Shown in pieces: positions 1 through 8,867 of a DNA stretch of 64,000 nucleotides. Within the stretch, counting starts at the first letter, position 1, and every line of letters starts with the position of its first letter. The stretch is from Ruminococcus sp. (GTDB taxonomy: Bacteria; Bacillota; Clostridia; Oscillospirales; Acutalibacteraceae): assembly GCA_017403985.1 (NCBI GenBank), contig JAFRDE010000036.1:1-64000 (forward strand), given 5' to 3'. The notes beneath the pieces were generated by a model. The model did not search any database. It was not told where the DNA came from and saw nothing but the letters and a program-made list of their open reading frames with translations. Position numbers and translations under genes: made by a program.

Positions 1-1
1 C

Positions 2-661
2 CACCTGATCATGAACAGCGTCAACTACGAGAACGGCAAGATGTTTCACCAGAGCCGCAACGAAATGCTGCAGGCAAAGGAGTACTCTAATCAGCTCTGC
101 CGTGAATATGGTCTAAGCGTTACCGAGGTCAAAACGAAGAATCCGCGGCACGCAAAATGGAAACGTGACCTGCTTCAAGTCGCGGAATATGCTCTCGGAC
201 ACTCCTCGACGAAAGAAGAATTCATCGATTATATGCGTTATCACGGCTACGATGTGCAGTGGGAGGACAAGTATAAATATATCACTTTCACCTCGCCGGA
301 GGGCTGGAAGGTGCGAGACAACAAGCTCTTTGACGAGCGGTTCCTCAAGGATAACCTCGAAATATATTTTGCCTTGGGCGGCTGCGACAGCGCGATAATC
401 GACCCGTACTTCGACTACGTTACACCGAATCACCCTGACTGCTATACCATGACGTACAGCGACGGTCTGATCAATCTCCTTGGTGATTTGCTCTCAACCG
501 TGCCCGATGATTACTATTATCAGCCGCAGTATATCGATGAAATGAGTACGGCAGAAAAAGAAAGAATCGAAAAAATCCTCGGAAGAAGGATCTGCAACGA
601 GGCGTTTTACACCTACTGTACCCGTGAGGACTACGAGCGCGAGCAGGGAATTTCTATGTAA
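2..661 (+). CDS. Relaxase (MobA/VirD2-like), C-terminal part, cut by window start
   Basis: Mobilization relaxase that would nick oriT and carry the DNA strand during conjugative transfer. The frame is open from base 2 and reads HLIMNSVN at its start, which matches the HxH-proximal segment HTHFVINSV of the second relaxase in this window (47.4-49.0 kb). A second shared segment is KYKYITFTSPEGWKVRD (about residues 85-101 here) against RKYITYTCPNGMKCRD there. The N-terminal catalytic tyrosine and most of the histidine triad lie outside the window. The C-terminal half (about residues 110-219) is acidic and tyrosine-rich and I do not recognise it. It is followed by a small ORF and a serine recombinase, the same order as in the 45-53 kb element, so this is the right end of an integrative mobilizable element. 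Confidence 0.75.
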   Translation, partial: HLIMNSVNYENGKMFHQSRNEMLQAKEYSNQLCREYGLSVTEVKTKNPRHAKWKRDLLQVAEYALGHSSTKEEFIDYMRYHGYDVQWEDKYKYITFTSPEGWKVRDNKLFDERFLKDNLEIYFALGGCDSAIIDPYFDYVTPNHPDCYTMTYSDGLINLLGDLLSTVPDDYYYQPQYIDEMSTAEKERIEKILGRRICNEAFYTYCTREDYEREQGISM

Positions 662-784
662 AAAATCTATCAAATGAAAGGATTGATGACAAATATGAAT
701 CGGTTTGATTTCAGAATCTACTACCATATTATCAGAATTATAAAAACAATTCGCCGACTTTACTACGGCGGGGAAAGGAGTTAT

Positions 785-946
785 ATGGCGAGAAACGCTG
801 ATCCGATTATTATTTCCACGGTTGAATTCGACTACATCGGAACCGATGAGCAGTTCAACACGTTCTTGAAATCCGTAGTCAAAGACTACATTTCCGAAAA
901 CAATTTACTGCCGGACGAGGATTTTTGTTTGGAAAAATCTGCGTAA
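785..946 (+). CDS. Small protein between relaxase and recombinase
   Basis: A 53-residue acidic protein of unknown function. I chose ATG 785 because GGAAAGGAG ends four bases before it; the frame is open upstream to an ATG at 674 but that start has no comparable ribosome site. The sequence (MARNADPIIISTVEFDYIG at its start) has no motif I can name. A small ORF in this position, just before the serine recombinase, also occurs in the second mobile element (47.03-47.2 kb), so it is probably an accessory of recombination or transfer. This is inference from position only. Confidence 0.5.
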   Translation: MARNADPIIISTVEFDYIGTDEQFNTFLKSVVKDYISENNLLPDEDFCLEKSA

Positions 947-976
947 TTTGTCTGGATATTCAATAAAAACTGTGAT

Positions 977-1013
977 ATGTTGTGGTTGCACAGAGGTAGC
1001 GCGACCACAACAT
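977..1013 (+). promoter_or_regulatory. Dyad upstream of serine recombinase gene
   Basis: ATGTTGTGGTTGC (977-989) and GCGACCACAACAT (1001-1013) form a 13-bp inverted repeat with one G-T mismatch and an 11-base loop. It ends 28 bases before the recombinase start. It could be an operator, an att-site arm or a leader hairpin. A dyad at the same relative place precedes the other recombinase (46906-46932). Confidence 0.45.
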
Positions 1014-1041
1014 TCACGCGAGAAACGAAAGGAGAATACAC

Positions 1042-2649
1042 ATGAGAGTATGGTTATACTACCGTTTGTCACGCGACGATGACGCTGAGCAGAACTCGCT
1101 GACAAACCAAAGAAATATTTTAGTAGAGTACGCAAAAGCACGCAATCATCAAATCGTCGGAGAATCCTTTGATGATAACGTCAGCGGAATGACCTTCGAG
1201 CGCGAAGGCATTGAGAAAATCTATGAGCAGTTCGATAAGAAATCTATCGACGCGGTAGTCGTCAAAGACCTGTCGCGGCTCGGCAGACACCGAACACAGA
1301 CGATGGTTTTCATCGACGAGCTGCGCCGTCATAATATCCGCGTGCTGTCGGTTACGGAAAACATCGACTCATTCAACGAAGCGGACGATTTGACGATCGG
1401 CTTCAAGGGAATCATCAATGATATGTACTGCAAGGATACCTCGCGCAGAATCGCTGCCGGCTATCTTCAAAAGCAGCGTGAGGGAATCGTCTTGTCCGTT
1501 CCGCTCGGTTATTTCAAGGACAAAAACACCGACGAGGTCGTCATTATTGAGGAAGAAGCAGAGATCGTCAGAAGGATTTACGACCTCTACCTGCAAGGCT
1601 ACGGTCTGAAAAGTATTGCAGATAAGCTCAATTCAGAGGGAGTCAAATCACCGCTTTACTACCAAACAACGAAACTGAAAAAGAAACCAATGCGCACTGC
1701 GCCGAAAATCACCAAGCGGTTTCTGTGGAACGGTACGACGGTCAAACGAGTCTTAACCAACGAGTTTTACAAAGGAACGCTCGTCTGTCACAAAACACAC
1801 ACTAATAAAATATATCATACCCGCGAAGTGCTTCCTGTTGAGGAAAACTTTGTGCATGAGGATTTTGTACCTGCTATCATTTCAAAAGAGAAATGGGAGC
1901 AGGTACAAACTATTTTTGAGCAGAAAAAGAAGAATGTCAGAGCGAGCTCAGGCAAACCCTGTCACCGTTATACCGGACTGCTTCGCTGCGAGGAATGCGG
2001 CTGTAACTTTGTATGTAAAATCAGACGTTGGGCTGGATTGCCTGACCGTTACGAGTACAACTGCACCAGTTATCACCGCTACGGCAAGAATTATTGCACG
2101 CCTCACAGGATAAATGAATCTATGCTCGACGAACTGATTTACAAGGAATTGTTATCCATAAAGGATAGGGCAATTGCAAATTATCAGTCCATTGAAACCG
2201 ACGTCAAGCGGTGGATGAAATCGAAAAGCAATGTCAGCAACAAGCTTGATGAACTGGACAGGACGCTCCGTCAGCGCATGACTGACCAAGAAGGAATCCT
2301 GCTCGAACGCATCCGCGACAAAGAACATACTGAGATTTACACGCGTATGTTGAAGCTCTGTGAGGATGATATCAAGCGGTTGAAAAAGGAAATCGCCGCC
2401 ATAACCGACTACAGCGCGACCATCAAAAAGCGCAAGGCAGAGTTGAAAGAGAGCGTCGATCTAATTGAGCAAATCATTCAGGAAGGTGCTATCAGCGACG
2501 CCAACCTCCGATTGCTGGTAGACAGTATCGTTATCTCAGAAAAAGATAAAAAGCTCCACATCAAAATCAACCTCAACGCCAAATTTGATTGTCATAAAGA
2601 TTGCTATGATACGGAGGGAAATTTGACGGAGAGAATGTTTATTGCATAA
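1042..2649 (+). CDS. Large serine recombinase (site-specific integrase/excisionase)
   Basis: Catalyses integration and excision of the mobile element through a 5'-phosphoserine intermediate. The N-terminal resolvase domain (about 1-150) has the nucleophile in YYRLSRDD (Ser10) and the arginine-rich VVKDLSRLGRHRTQ helix. The recombinase domain spans about 155-300. A zinc ribbon follows (CEECGC about 317-322, then cysteines near 343 and 353), then a long coiled coil (about 375-480) and a C-terminal tail of the DUF4368 type. At 535 residues it has normal length for the family and looks intact. GAAAGGAG precedes ATG 1042. It is the last gene of the element; tRNA-Leu follows within 200 bases. It differs in sequence from the recombinase at 45.2-46.9 kb. 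Confidence 0.93.
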   Translation: MRVWLYYRLSRDDDAEQNSLTNQRNILVEYAKARNHQIVGESFDDNVSGMTFEREGIEKIYEQFDKKSIDAVVVKDLSRLGRHRTQTMVFIDELRRHNIRVLSVTENIDSFNEADDLTIGFKGIINDMYCKDTSRRIAAGYLQKQREGIVLSVPLGYFKDKNTDEVVIIEEEAEIVRRIYDLYLQGYGLKSIADKLNSEGVKSPLYYQTTKLKKKPMRTAPKITKRFLWNGTTVKRVLTNEFYKGTLVCHKTHTNKIYHTREVLPVEENFVHEDFVPAIISKEKWEQVQTIFEQKKKNVRASSGKPCHRYTGLLRCEECGCNFVCKIRRWAGLPDRYEYNCTSYHRYGKNYCTPHRINESMLDELIYKELLSIKDRAIANYQSIETDVKRWMKSKSNVSNKLDELDRTLRQRMTDQEGILLERIRDKEHTEIYTRMLKLCEDDIKRLKKEIAAITDYSATIKKRKAELKESVDLIEQIIQEGAISDANLRLLVDSIVISEKDKKLHIKINLNAKFDCHKDCYDTEGNLTERMFIA

Positions 2650-2655
2650 ATACAG

Positions 2656-2772
2656 CTTGGCAGACGCGAAACAATGCAACCATTTTTATTGTAAGATATA
2701 CACAAATACCTCAAATGGTATTTGTTGAACACTTACCAAACTTCGTAACATGCAGATAACGAGTCTGCCAAG
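2656..2772. repeat. Inverted repeat at probable right end of mobile element
   Basis: CTTGGCAGAC (2656-2665) is repeated inverted as GTCTGCCAAG (2763-2772). The first copy extends to TTGGCAGACGCG, which matches the D-loop region of the truncated tRNA-Leu (inverted, 2992-3003) and nearly matches the intact tRNA-Leu. This could be an attachment-site trace or chance; nothing codes here. Confidence 0.35.
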
Positions 2773-2784
2773 ATTTTTAGCAAT

Positions 2785-2827
2785 GAAAAAAGCCCAAAAA
2801 GCCAGTGTTTATCAGCTTTTTGGGCTT
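2785..2827 (-). terminator. Terminator of tRNA-Leu
   Basis: On the minus strand AAGCCCAAAAAGC and GCTTTTTGGGCTT form a 13-bp stem with a 12-base loop, followed by a T run. It begins directly at the tRNA CCA end. Confidence 0.8.
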
Positions 2828-2911
2828 GGTGCGGGTAACAGGACTTGAACCTGCACGGAGTATTCCGCAAGAACCTAAATCTTGTGCGTCTGCCAGTTCC
2901 GCCATACCCGC
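2827..2911 (-). tRNA. tRNA-Leu (anticodon TAG)
   Basis: Reverse complement folds as a class II tRNA: acceptor GCGGGTA/TACCCGC, D arm containing GGCAGACGC, anticodon stem CAAGA/TCTTG around TTTAGGT (anticodon TAG), a long variable arm (CGGAATACTCCG), T arm GCAGGTTCAAGTCCTGT, discriminator A and an encoded CCA. The 5' end is G at 2911. Confidence 0.95.
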
Positions 2912-2965
2912 ATTTCTAAAAATCAGGTCGTGAAACCCGAAGTTATTACATATTCAATTTTTCCA

Positions 2966-3017
2966 CCGAGGTATCGTCACCTAAATCCGGCGCGTCTGCC
3001 AATTCCGCCACGGGCGC
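2966..3017 (-). pseudogene. Truncated tRNA-Leu (5' half only)
   Basis: The minus strand reads GCGCCCGTGGCGGAATTGG, then CAGACGCGCCGGATTTAGGT: a tRNA-Leu 5' acceptor strand, D arm and anticodon loop with anticodon TAG. After the anticodon loop the 3' anticodon stem, variable arm and T arm are missing. It lies 54 bases upstream of the intact tRNA-Leu, which has a different acceptor stem, so it is a fragment of another gene and not a simple duplicate. Confidence 0.7.
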
Positions 3018-3022
3018 TTATC

Positions 3023-3113
3023 AAATTGAAAGTTGAAAATGAAAAATTCACTAAGGTTTAATCGGAGCGAAGCGACCCTGAATTTTCAACTTTCCATTTT
3101 CAATTATCCATTT
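3023..3113. repeat. Inverted-arm repeat element
   Basis: A left arm TTGAAAGTTGAAAATGAA and a right arm reading TTTTCAACTTTCCATTTTCAA are inverted copies, surrounding a short GC palindrome CGGAGCGAAGCGACC. Same architecture as elements at 20973, 34282, 36567, 40193 and 40556, with different arm sequence. Confidence 0.6.
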
Positions 3114-3166
3114 TTACGTCGATTTGTATTATACCCATATCGGCTGAGATTGTCAATAAAGAACTG

Positions 3167-4870
3167 TTAAGGTAACGGTTCCTTGCTGTCGATCTCTTCT
3201 TTGATTCTATCAAAGGTCACGCCGTATTTTTTTGCGATATCGGCGGCGTAGCTGACGCCCTGCGGCGGCGCGATACTGACCTTGAAGCTGCGTTCGCCGT
3301 CATGCACGCCGGTGATCAGACTTTCGGCGAGGCTGTCGCCTTCGACAGCGGCGTTGATCTCCCCTACCGAGCAAGCCAGCTCATGCATGTGGGTGTTGAA
3401 GATCGCGCGGCAGCCGAGGTACCGCATGGATTTGACGACGTCCTTCGCGATAAACACGCCCTCGGCGACGCTGGTGGTCGCGAGGCTTTCGTTGAGCAGC
3501 AGCAGGCTATATCGTGTCGCGACCTTGAAGATGCCGGAGAGCCGCTGACTCTCCTCCCCCAGTCTGCCTAAATCGACGGTGTCGTTCTCATCGGCGGGAA
3601 AATGGGTGTAGATATTGTCGCACGGGCTGACAGAAGCCGCGCTCGCAGGGATATATACGCCCCACTGCGCCATCAGCATCGCGAGTCCGATCGCCTGAGT
3701 GAAGATCGTCTTGCCGCCGCGGTTGGGTCCGGTCAGGATATAGATGCGGCGCTCGTCGTTGAAATCGAAATCATTGGTGATGATATTGATCTCTTCGCCG
3801 CGTATCTTGTTGATCGCTAACTTGAGGTTGTAAACGTCCTTGAAGGTGCAATTGCGGTCGTCGGGCTCGGTGATTTCGGGCTTACAGACAGGCATACCGG
3901 TCGCCTGCAGCTTTTCCGTCAGCTCCGCCCAGCGGTTATAAAAGAGTATCTCCGGCATGAGGCTGATCAGCGAATAGCCGTTGATCTTAACATACTTCTT
4001 GATTTTGGATTTGATCTCATTGACGGTATGGCGCATGATCTCGGTCACCTGCTTGCGCATCGCGTCGGAAAGCGGGTCCTTGCCGGTCGCGCCGTTATCC
4101 TGCAGTTGGATATCGTGAGTAGAGCCCTCCGTCACCACCATTCCCATCGATATCTTCGAGGAGGAAGGGGTCGTCGCGTGAAAACGGTGATTATCTCCCA
4201 AGTTCGCGCCGTGGCGCAGATCATCCTTTTTATCTGTAAAGCCTTTGAAGCGGCTCATCAGCCCCGAATCTGTGAACTTGGTATCGTTCAGGGATACGAT
4301 GCCCGCGAACTCCGGTCGAAGGAGTTTATCCAGATTAACGCCGATGGTAACGCTCTTAAGGCGCTGCGCCTTCATCATGGTCTCGTCTATATCCGCTTTC
4401 AGCTCATCAAAGCCGCTTTCGCGGTCGATCGACGTGACGAGATCGCGCAGATCGCGCATACCCTGCGAGGTAATATCCATCGAATTCAGCGTATCTTTGA
4501 TCATCCTGATACAGGCGATATAGTCGTCGATCTCGCGCAGGCGGTTGATCAGCGACCAGAGCGCGGAAGAATCTCTGTCCATCTGGAAGCGTTCGAGATC
4601 GCGCAGATCGGCGAGCTTCAGCACCAGCTCGGACATCGCCTCTCTGAGCTGCGGAAAGCGCAGGAAATCTTCAAAAATATCATGACGGAAACGGATGATC
4701 TCGGGATCCATCGGGATCCGCGTCAGCATACCGCGCAGATGGGGGCGCTCGTTTTGTTTATCGGTGAGTGCATCCAGAATAAAGTCGATCGACAAATCGT
4801 TTTCCGCTTCAGGCGGCAAAACCCGATAGGATTTCTCCGTGCCGTTCGGATTCATCAAGCTGAATTTCAT
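3167..4870 (-). CDS. MutS-family ATPase lacking mismatch-recognition domains
   Basis: A DNA-binding ABC-type ATPase of the MutS superfamily, 567 residues. The Walker A motif GPNRGGKT is near residues 381-388, and the signature/Walker B region (LLLLNESLATTS) near 455-467, followed by a MutS-like His segment (IFNTHMHELA). The N-terminal part is a helical lever/clamp region; the mismatch-binding domain I of true MutS and the Smr nuclease of MutS2 are both absent. I use ATG 4870 because GGAGG lies just before it and the promoter TTGAAA-17-TATCAT (4900-4928) places transcription start inside any longer reading. The role is unknown; recombination or repair modulation is a guess from the family. It stands alone, facing the tRNA genes. 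Confidence 0.85.
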   Translation of the reverse strand: MKFSLMNPNGTEKSYRVLPPEAENDLSIDFILDALTDKQNERPHLRGMLTRIPMDPEIIRFRHDIFEDFLRFPQLREAMSELVLKLADLRDLERFQMDRDSSALWSLINRLREIDDYIACIRMIKDTLNSMDITSQGMRDLRDLVTSIDRESGFDELKADIDETMMKAQRLKSVTIGVNLDKLLRPEFAGIVSLNDTKFTDSGLMSRFKGFTDKKDDLRHGANLGDNHRFHATTPSSSKISMGMVVTEGSTHDIQLQDNGATGKDPLSDAMRKQVTEIMRHTVNEIKSKIKKYVKINGYSLISLMPEILFYNRWAELTEKLQATGMPVCKPEITEPDDRNCTFKDVYNLKLAINKIRGEEINIITNDFDFNDERRIYILTGPNRGGKTIFTQAIGLAMLMAQWGVYIPASAASVSPCDNIYTHFPADENDTVDLGRLGEESQRLSGIFKVATRYSLLLLNESLATTSVAEGVFIAKDVVKSMRYLGCRAIFNTHMHELACSVGEINAAVEGDSLAESLITGVHDGERSFKVSIAPPQGVSYAADIAKKYGVTFDRIKEEIDSKEPLP

Positions 4871-4899
4871 ACTGACCTCCGGCGAAATGTTATGATCTA

Positions 4900-4928
4900 A
4901 TGATACACTAACGACTATCACATTTCAA
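4900..4928 (-). promoter_or_regulatory. Sigma-A promoter of MutS-like gene
   Basis: Minus strand TTGAAA, 17 bases, TATCAT; the -10 box lies 30 bases upstream of the ATG at 4870. Confidence 0.65.
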
Positions 4929-4957
4929 GTCAAAGATCAGGGTTTGAACAAAAATAT

Positions 4958-4990
4958 AAATCCCCTTACAACAAAGTCATAAGGGGATAC
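4958..4990 (-). terminator. Terminator of DUF1846 gene
   Basis: ATCCCCTTA and TAAGGGGAT form the stem; the minus strand continues TTATATTTTTG. Confidence 0.6.
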
Positions 4991-5002
4991 GGTTATCTAT
5001 TA

Positions 5003-6484
5003 TCAGCCGCGGTAGAGCTTCTTTGTCTCGTACTTCGGCTCGGTGGTCAGGAGGATGCCTAACTTCTTCAGCGTACGGGTATCGGTCTCGGAAAGGATGA
5101 CCGTCGCGTGAGCCTCCGCGCCGTGGAGCTTTTCGAGCTGCTGCATCGCGAGGCGGGCGGTCGGGTTGGTAACGGCGCTGATTGACAGAGCGATCAGGAT
5201 CTCGTCCGTATGCAGACGGGGATTGACGGAGCCGAAGCTGTCGACCTTGAGCTTCTGGATCGGCTCGATAACGGCGGCGTCGATCAGATCAACGCCCTTC
5301 GGAATGTTGCCCAGATACTTCATCGCGTTGAGCAGCATCGCGGAGCACGCGCCTAAAAGGTCAGATGTCTTACCGGTGATGATGGTACCGTCCTCGAGCT
5401 CGATCGCGGCGGCGGGACTGCCGGTTTCCTCTTCCCTATTCAGCGCGGCGGCGATCACGGGACGGTCGTCGGCAGATAGCTTGTTCTGCTTCATCAGCAG
5501 ACCGATCTTATACGCCTCGTCTGCGGGGCCGTTGCCCTTGGTGTGGTTGCACATCGCCGTGTAATAGCGGCGGATGATCTCCTGATTCGCGGCGGCGCAG
5601 GTCGCCTCGTCGTCGACGATGCAGTTGCCCGCCATATTGACGCCCATATCGGTCGGCGACTTGTACGGAGATGCGCCGAGGATGGTCTCGAACATGGTGT
5701 TCAGCACCGGGAAGATCTCGATGTCGCGGTTATAGTTGACGGTGGTCTCACCGTAAGCCTCCAGATGAAAGGGGTCGATCATGTTCACGTCGTTGAGATC
5801 GGCGGTAGCGGCTTCATAAGCGACGTTGACAGGATGCTTGAGCGGCAGGTTCCAGATCGGGAAGGTCTCAAACTTCGCGTAGCCCGCCTTCACGCCGCGC
5901 TTGTTCTCGTGATAGAGCTGAGAAAGGCAGACAGCCATCTTGCCCGAGCCGGGACCGGGTGCGGTGATGACAACCAGACGGCGGGAGGTCTCCACATAGT
6001 CGTTCCTGCCGTAGCCGTTATCGCTGACGATCAGGTCGATGTCCGAGGGATAGTTCGGGATACTGAAATGGTGATAGACCTTGATATCATTCTCGGTCAA
6101 TTTCTCGGCGAACTTGCATGCCGCCGGCTGATCGGCAAAGCGGGTCAGCACGACGCTGCCGACATACAGACCGCGGCTGCGGAAGACGTCGATCAGACGG
6201 AAAACGTCAAGATCGTAGGTGATACCGAGGTCGCCGCGCACTGTGTTCTTTTCGATATCGTCGGCGTTGATGACGATGACGATCTCCGCCTCATCCTTGA
6301 GCTGCATGAGCATCTGCAGCTTGGAGTCGGGCTTGAAGCCCGGCAGGACGCGGGACGCGTGGTAATCGTCAAAGAGCTTTCCGCCGAACTCCAGATAGAG
6401 CTTGTCGCCGAACTGCGCGATGCGGTCGCGGATGTGCTGGCTTTGCATGTCCAGATACTTTTGATTGTCGAATCCGATTTTCAT
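5003..6484 (-). CDS. DUF1846 (UPF0371) family protein
   Basis: A 493-residue cytosolic protein of the UPF0371/DUF1846 family, recognised from MKIGFDNQKYLDMQSQHI at the start and the EFGGKLFDDYHASRVLPGF segment. The family has a Rossmann-like core; a glycine-rich stretch ITAPGPGSGKMAVCLSQ (about residues 172-188) resembles a phosphate-binding loop. Its biochemical role is not settled and I do not assign one. Length is typical of the family. AGGGGA precedes the start at 6484. The gene is monocistronic, with its own terminator. Confidence 0.85.
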   Translation of the reverse strand: MKIGFDNQKYLDMQSQHIRDRIAQFGDKLYLEFGGKLFDDYHASRVLPGFKPDSKLQMLMQLKDEAEIVIVINADDIEKNTVRGDLGITYDLDVFRLIDVFRSRGLYVGSVVLTRFADQPAACKFAEKLTENDIKVYHHFSIPNYPSDIDLIVSDNGYGRNDYVETSRRLVVITAPGPGSGKMAVCLSQLYHENKRGVKAGYAKFETFPIWNLPLKHPVNVAYEAATADLNDVNMIDPFHLEAYGETTVNYNRDIEIFPVLNTMFETILGASPYKSPTDMGVNMAGNCIVDDEATCAAANQEIIRRYYTAMCNHTKGNGPADEAYKIGLLMKQNKLSADDRPVIAAALNREEETGSPAAAIELEDGTIITGKTSDLLGACSAMLLNAMKYLGNIPKGVDLIDAAVIEPIQKLKVDSFGSVNPRLHTDEILIALSISAVTNPTARLAMQQLEKLHGAEAHATVILSETDTRTLKKLGILLTTEPKYETKKLYRG

Positions 6485-6657
6485 AATACCATTCCCCTAT
6501 GTTCAAATTACAAAAATACACAATTAATATAGCACAACAAAAACGAGCTATAAATATGTAAAAGAAATTTGACGAATTTTTATCGCAATCGTACTGCGGC
6601 GTAGACAAAGCGCATCTTTTATGTTAAAATCTGTATCAAATCCAAAGGAGGTGTGTG

Positions 6658-7254
6658 ATGAAAAAGAGAACGCTGATCGGCTTGATCTGCGTCGTCGTCC
6701 TGACGGTCACAGCGGTCGTCCTTCTCCCTACCGTTTACACCTCCCCCGCCGTCGCCGACGAAAACGAACCTCCTGCGGTTTGTTTCATCAACGAAGATGA
6801 TAACGAGATCGCCGCGCAGGAAGATCAACAATGCGCCGCCTATGCCGCCGCTTACGTCATGCGTCATTTCGGAGAAGAAGTCAGCGGCAGCGATCTGGCG
6901 CCGCAAATCAAACGTGTTTTCGGTTTTGTATCGCCGAGCTGTACCGTTAAACTGTTCAAGGATCACGGCTATGAAGTGAAGGCATATCACGGCGATATCC
7001 TTACCCTGAAGCAAGCTGTCGCCGAAGGAACACCCGTCGTCGTCTTTATCAGGATTCCGCACGATACACATTACGCGGCGGTAACGGGATATGATGAAGA
7101 TTTCATCTATCTGGCAGATTCGATGACGGAGAATACCAACGCCGACGAATTGAGCTACAACAGAAAAGTGCATATCGAAGAATTTGAAAAGCTGTGGAAA
7201 ACCGGCACGCTCACAGCGAACAACGTATATATCACCGTAAAGGAAAGACGCTGA
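6658..7254 (+). CDS. Secreted or anchored C39-like cysteine peptidase
   Basis: A 198-residue exported protein. Residues 5-23 form a hydrophobic signal/anchor. The rest matches the peptidase C39-like fold: QQC at 57-59 supplies the candidate nucleophile Cys59, His138 lies in HDTHYAAVTGY and Asp154 in IYLADS, giving a Cys-His-Asp set. Classical C39 domains sit on bacteriocin ABC exporters and cleave double-glycine leaders; stand-alone secreted forms like this have no fixed substrate. ATG 6658 is preferred to GTG 6655 because AAGGAGGT lies five bases before it. It converges on an ABC transporter that lacks its own peptidase domain, but is transcribed separately. Confidence 0.7.
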   Translation: MKKRTLIGLICVVVLTVTAVVLLPTVYTSPAVADENEPPAVCFINEDDNEIAAQEDQQCAAYAAAYVMRHFGEEVSGSDLAPQIKRVFGFVSPSCTVKLFKDHGYEVKAYHGDILTLKQAVAEGTPVVVFIRIPHDTHYAAVTGYDEDFIYLADSMTENTNADELSYNRKVHIEEFEKLWKTGTLTANNVYITVKERR

Positions 7255-7275
7255 ACGAAACCCGTTCAGCGTCTT
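7245..7275. terminator. Bidirectional terminator
   Basis: AAGACGCTGAACG and CGTTCAGCGTCTT form a 13-bp stem with a 4-base loop between the converging C39-like and ABC permease genes. Confidence 0.75.
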
Positions 7276-7285
7276 ATCTGTTTCA

Positions 7286-8032
7286 TTATATCTTTTTCAG
7301 TTTAGCCGCAAATACGGCGACGGCAGCGACGGTCAGTACGACCGCGTAAGCGATCACGATCCATAAATCGGAAAAGATCATACCGAAATCTCCGGCGACA
7401 GCCGACTGAGCGGCTTTTACCGCATGAGAGAACGGTAAGATATCCGCGATCGTCTTGAACAGACCGCCGACCATGGATGTATCGAACCAGATGTTGGAGA
7501 ACCACGCGGAAAGGTTGGTCAGCAAAGCGCCGCAGATACCGCCGACCGCCTTCTCACTCAAGATGGAACCGAACAGCAGACCTAAGGCGATGAATACGAT
7601 CGCGATCGGGATGTTGACGACTACCGCGACCAAAAGATTCGCTGAGAACGGCAAACCGAGGAACAGTGCGCAAAGATAACAAACGATCGACTGCAGCAGC
7701 GCCATCGGGAGCATCGGCATGGTGTAGCCGAGGATGAACTCCGCGGGTCTCAGCGGCGAGGTGAACAGACGCAGTACAAAGCTGGTGGTCCTGTCTTTCG
7801 CGATCAGCATGGACGAGAACAGGGATAAAAAGCTTAAGCCGAACACGGTGATGCCGGGCGCTAAATTACCGATCAGAAAATTAGTCGGTCCTTGACCCTC
7901 CGGGATCGCTTTGTTGATCGCCGAAAGCAGCAGCAATAGGACGATCGGGAACGCGATACCGAAGATCAGCGTCAGCGGATCGCGGGTGATCTCTTTCGTG
8001 TTGCGTGAAGCAAAGGTCATGGTTCTGCTCAT
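7286..8032 (-). CDS. ABC-2 type transporter permease
   Basis: Membrane subunit of an ABC-2 exporter (drug, polyketide or lipid type), 248 residues with about six hydrophobic segments (about 22-42, 55-78, 98-122, 130-160, 165-185, 220-242). Its start overlaps the stop of the ATPase gene by ATGA, so the two are translationally coupled. Substrate cannot be told. Typical length for a DrrB/YadH-like half-transporter. Confidence 0.88.
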   Translation of the reverse strand: MSRTMTFASRNTKEITRDPLTLIFGIAFPIVLLLLLSAINKAIPEGQGPTNFLIGNLAPGITVFGLSFLSLFSSMLIAKDRTTSFVLRLFTSPLRPAEFILGYTMPMLPMALLQSIVCYLCALFLGLPFSANLLVAVVVNIPIAIVFIALGLLFGSILSEKAVGGICGALLTNLSAWFSNIWFDTSMVGGLFKTIADILPFSHAVKAAQSAVAGDFGMIFSDLWIVIAYAVVLTVAAVAVFAAKLKKI

Positions 8033-8757
8033 TTGACTCCCTCCCCTGCTATCGTGATAAAGGCTTCTTCAAAATCATCGGTACCCGCTTTCGCTTTCAG
8101 CTCTTCGGCGGTACCCTCGGCGCACAGAACGCCGTGCGCCATGATCCCGATACGGTCACAAAGGCTCTCCGCTTCTTCGAGATAATGGGTCGTCAGGATG
8201 ACGGTCATCCTACCCTTCAAGCCCTCGATAAAATGCCACAGCTCTCTGCGGGCGAGTACGTCCAGACCGAGGGTGGGTTCATCCAGAAACAGCACCTGCG
8301 GTTCGGTGATCAGCGCCATCGCGATGCTGAGTCTGCGCTGCCAGCCACCGGACAAGGTCGCGGCGCGGCTCTTCGCGATATCCTCCATCGAAAAATCCTC
8401 GATCATTTTCTGCGCCCTTTCAGCGGCTTCTTTCTTCGTGCAGCCGTAGATGCGGGCGATGAATTCGAGGTTCTCCCGCACGCTCAGCTTCTCGGCGACG
8501 GCTGTCTCCTGCGGCGATACGTTCATGATCGCCTTTACTTTTTCCGGTTCCGCGGTCACATGATGTCCCATCACCCAAGCCTCGCCCGAGGTAGGCTGCG
8601 TCAGGCAGGAGAGCATCTTGATGGTGGTAGATTTGCCCGCGCCGTTCACGCCGAGCAGGCCGTACAGCTCGCCCTGATGAACGGTCAGATCCAGCCCTTT
8701 CACCGCCGTTTTATCTTTATATTTCTTTACTAAGTTTTCGGTTCTGATTGCTTCCAT
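8029..8757 (-). CDS. ABC transporter ATP-binding protein
   Basis: ATPase partner of the downstream permease, 242 residues. Walker A GVNGAGKST (about 37-45), signature LSGGWQRRLSIAMAL, Walker B VLFLDEPTLGLD and switch His in LTTHYLEEAE are all present. I place the start at ATG 8757, with AGGAGA before it and a promoter TTGATT-17-TATATT at 8796-8824; a longer frame to 8805 would start upstream of that promoter. DrrA/NatA-like subfamily. Intact and probably active as an exporter with the permease. Confidence 0.93.
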   Translation of the reverse strand: MEAIRTENLVKKYKDKTAVKGLDLTVHQGELYGLLGVNGAGKSTTIKMLSCLTQPTSGEAWVMGHHVTAEPEKVKAIMNVSPQETAVAEKLSVRENLEFIARIYGCTKKEAAERAQKMIEDFSMEDIAKSRAATLSGGWQRRLSIAMALITEPQVLFLDEPTLGLDVLARRELWHFIEGLKGRMTVILTTHYLEEAESLCDRIGIMAHGVLCAEGTAEELKAKAGTDDFEEAFITIAGEGVK

Positions 8758-8795
8758 AGCTTTCTCCTTTGCATGATAACTCATCTTACAGGAAT

Positions 8796-8824
8796 AATAT
8801 AGCACAATACTTCAGGTTAATCAA
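8796..8824 (-). promoter_or_regulatory. Sigma-A promoter of ABC exporter operon
   Basis: Minus strand TTGATT, 17 bases, TATATT, about 38 bases before the ATPase start. Confidence 0.6.
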
Positions 8825-8867
8825 TCAACCGGAGTTAACCGGGTTTGTTAAGATTTGTGGCAAAGTA

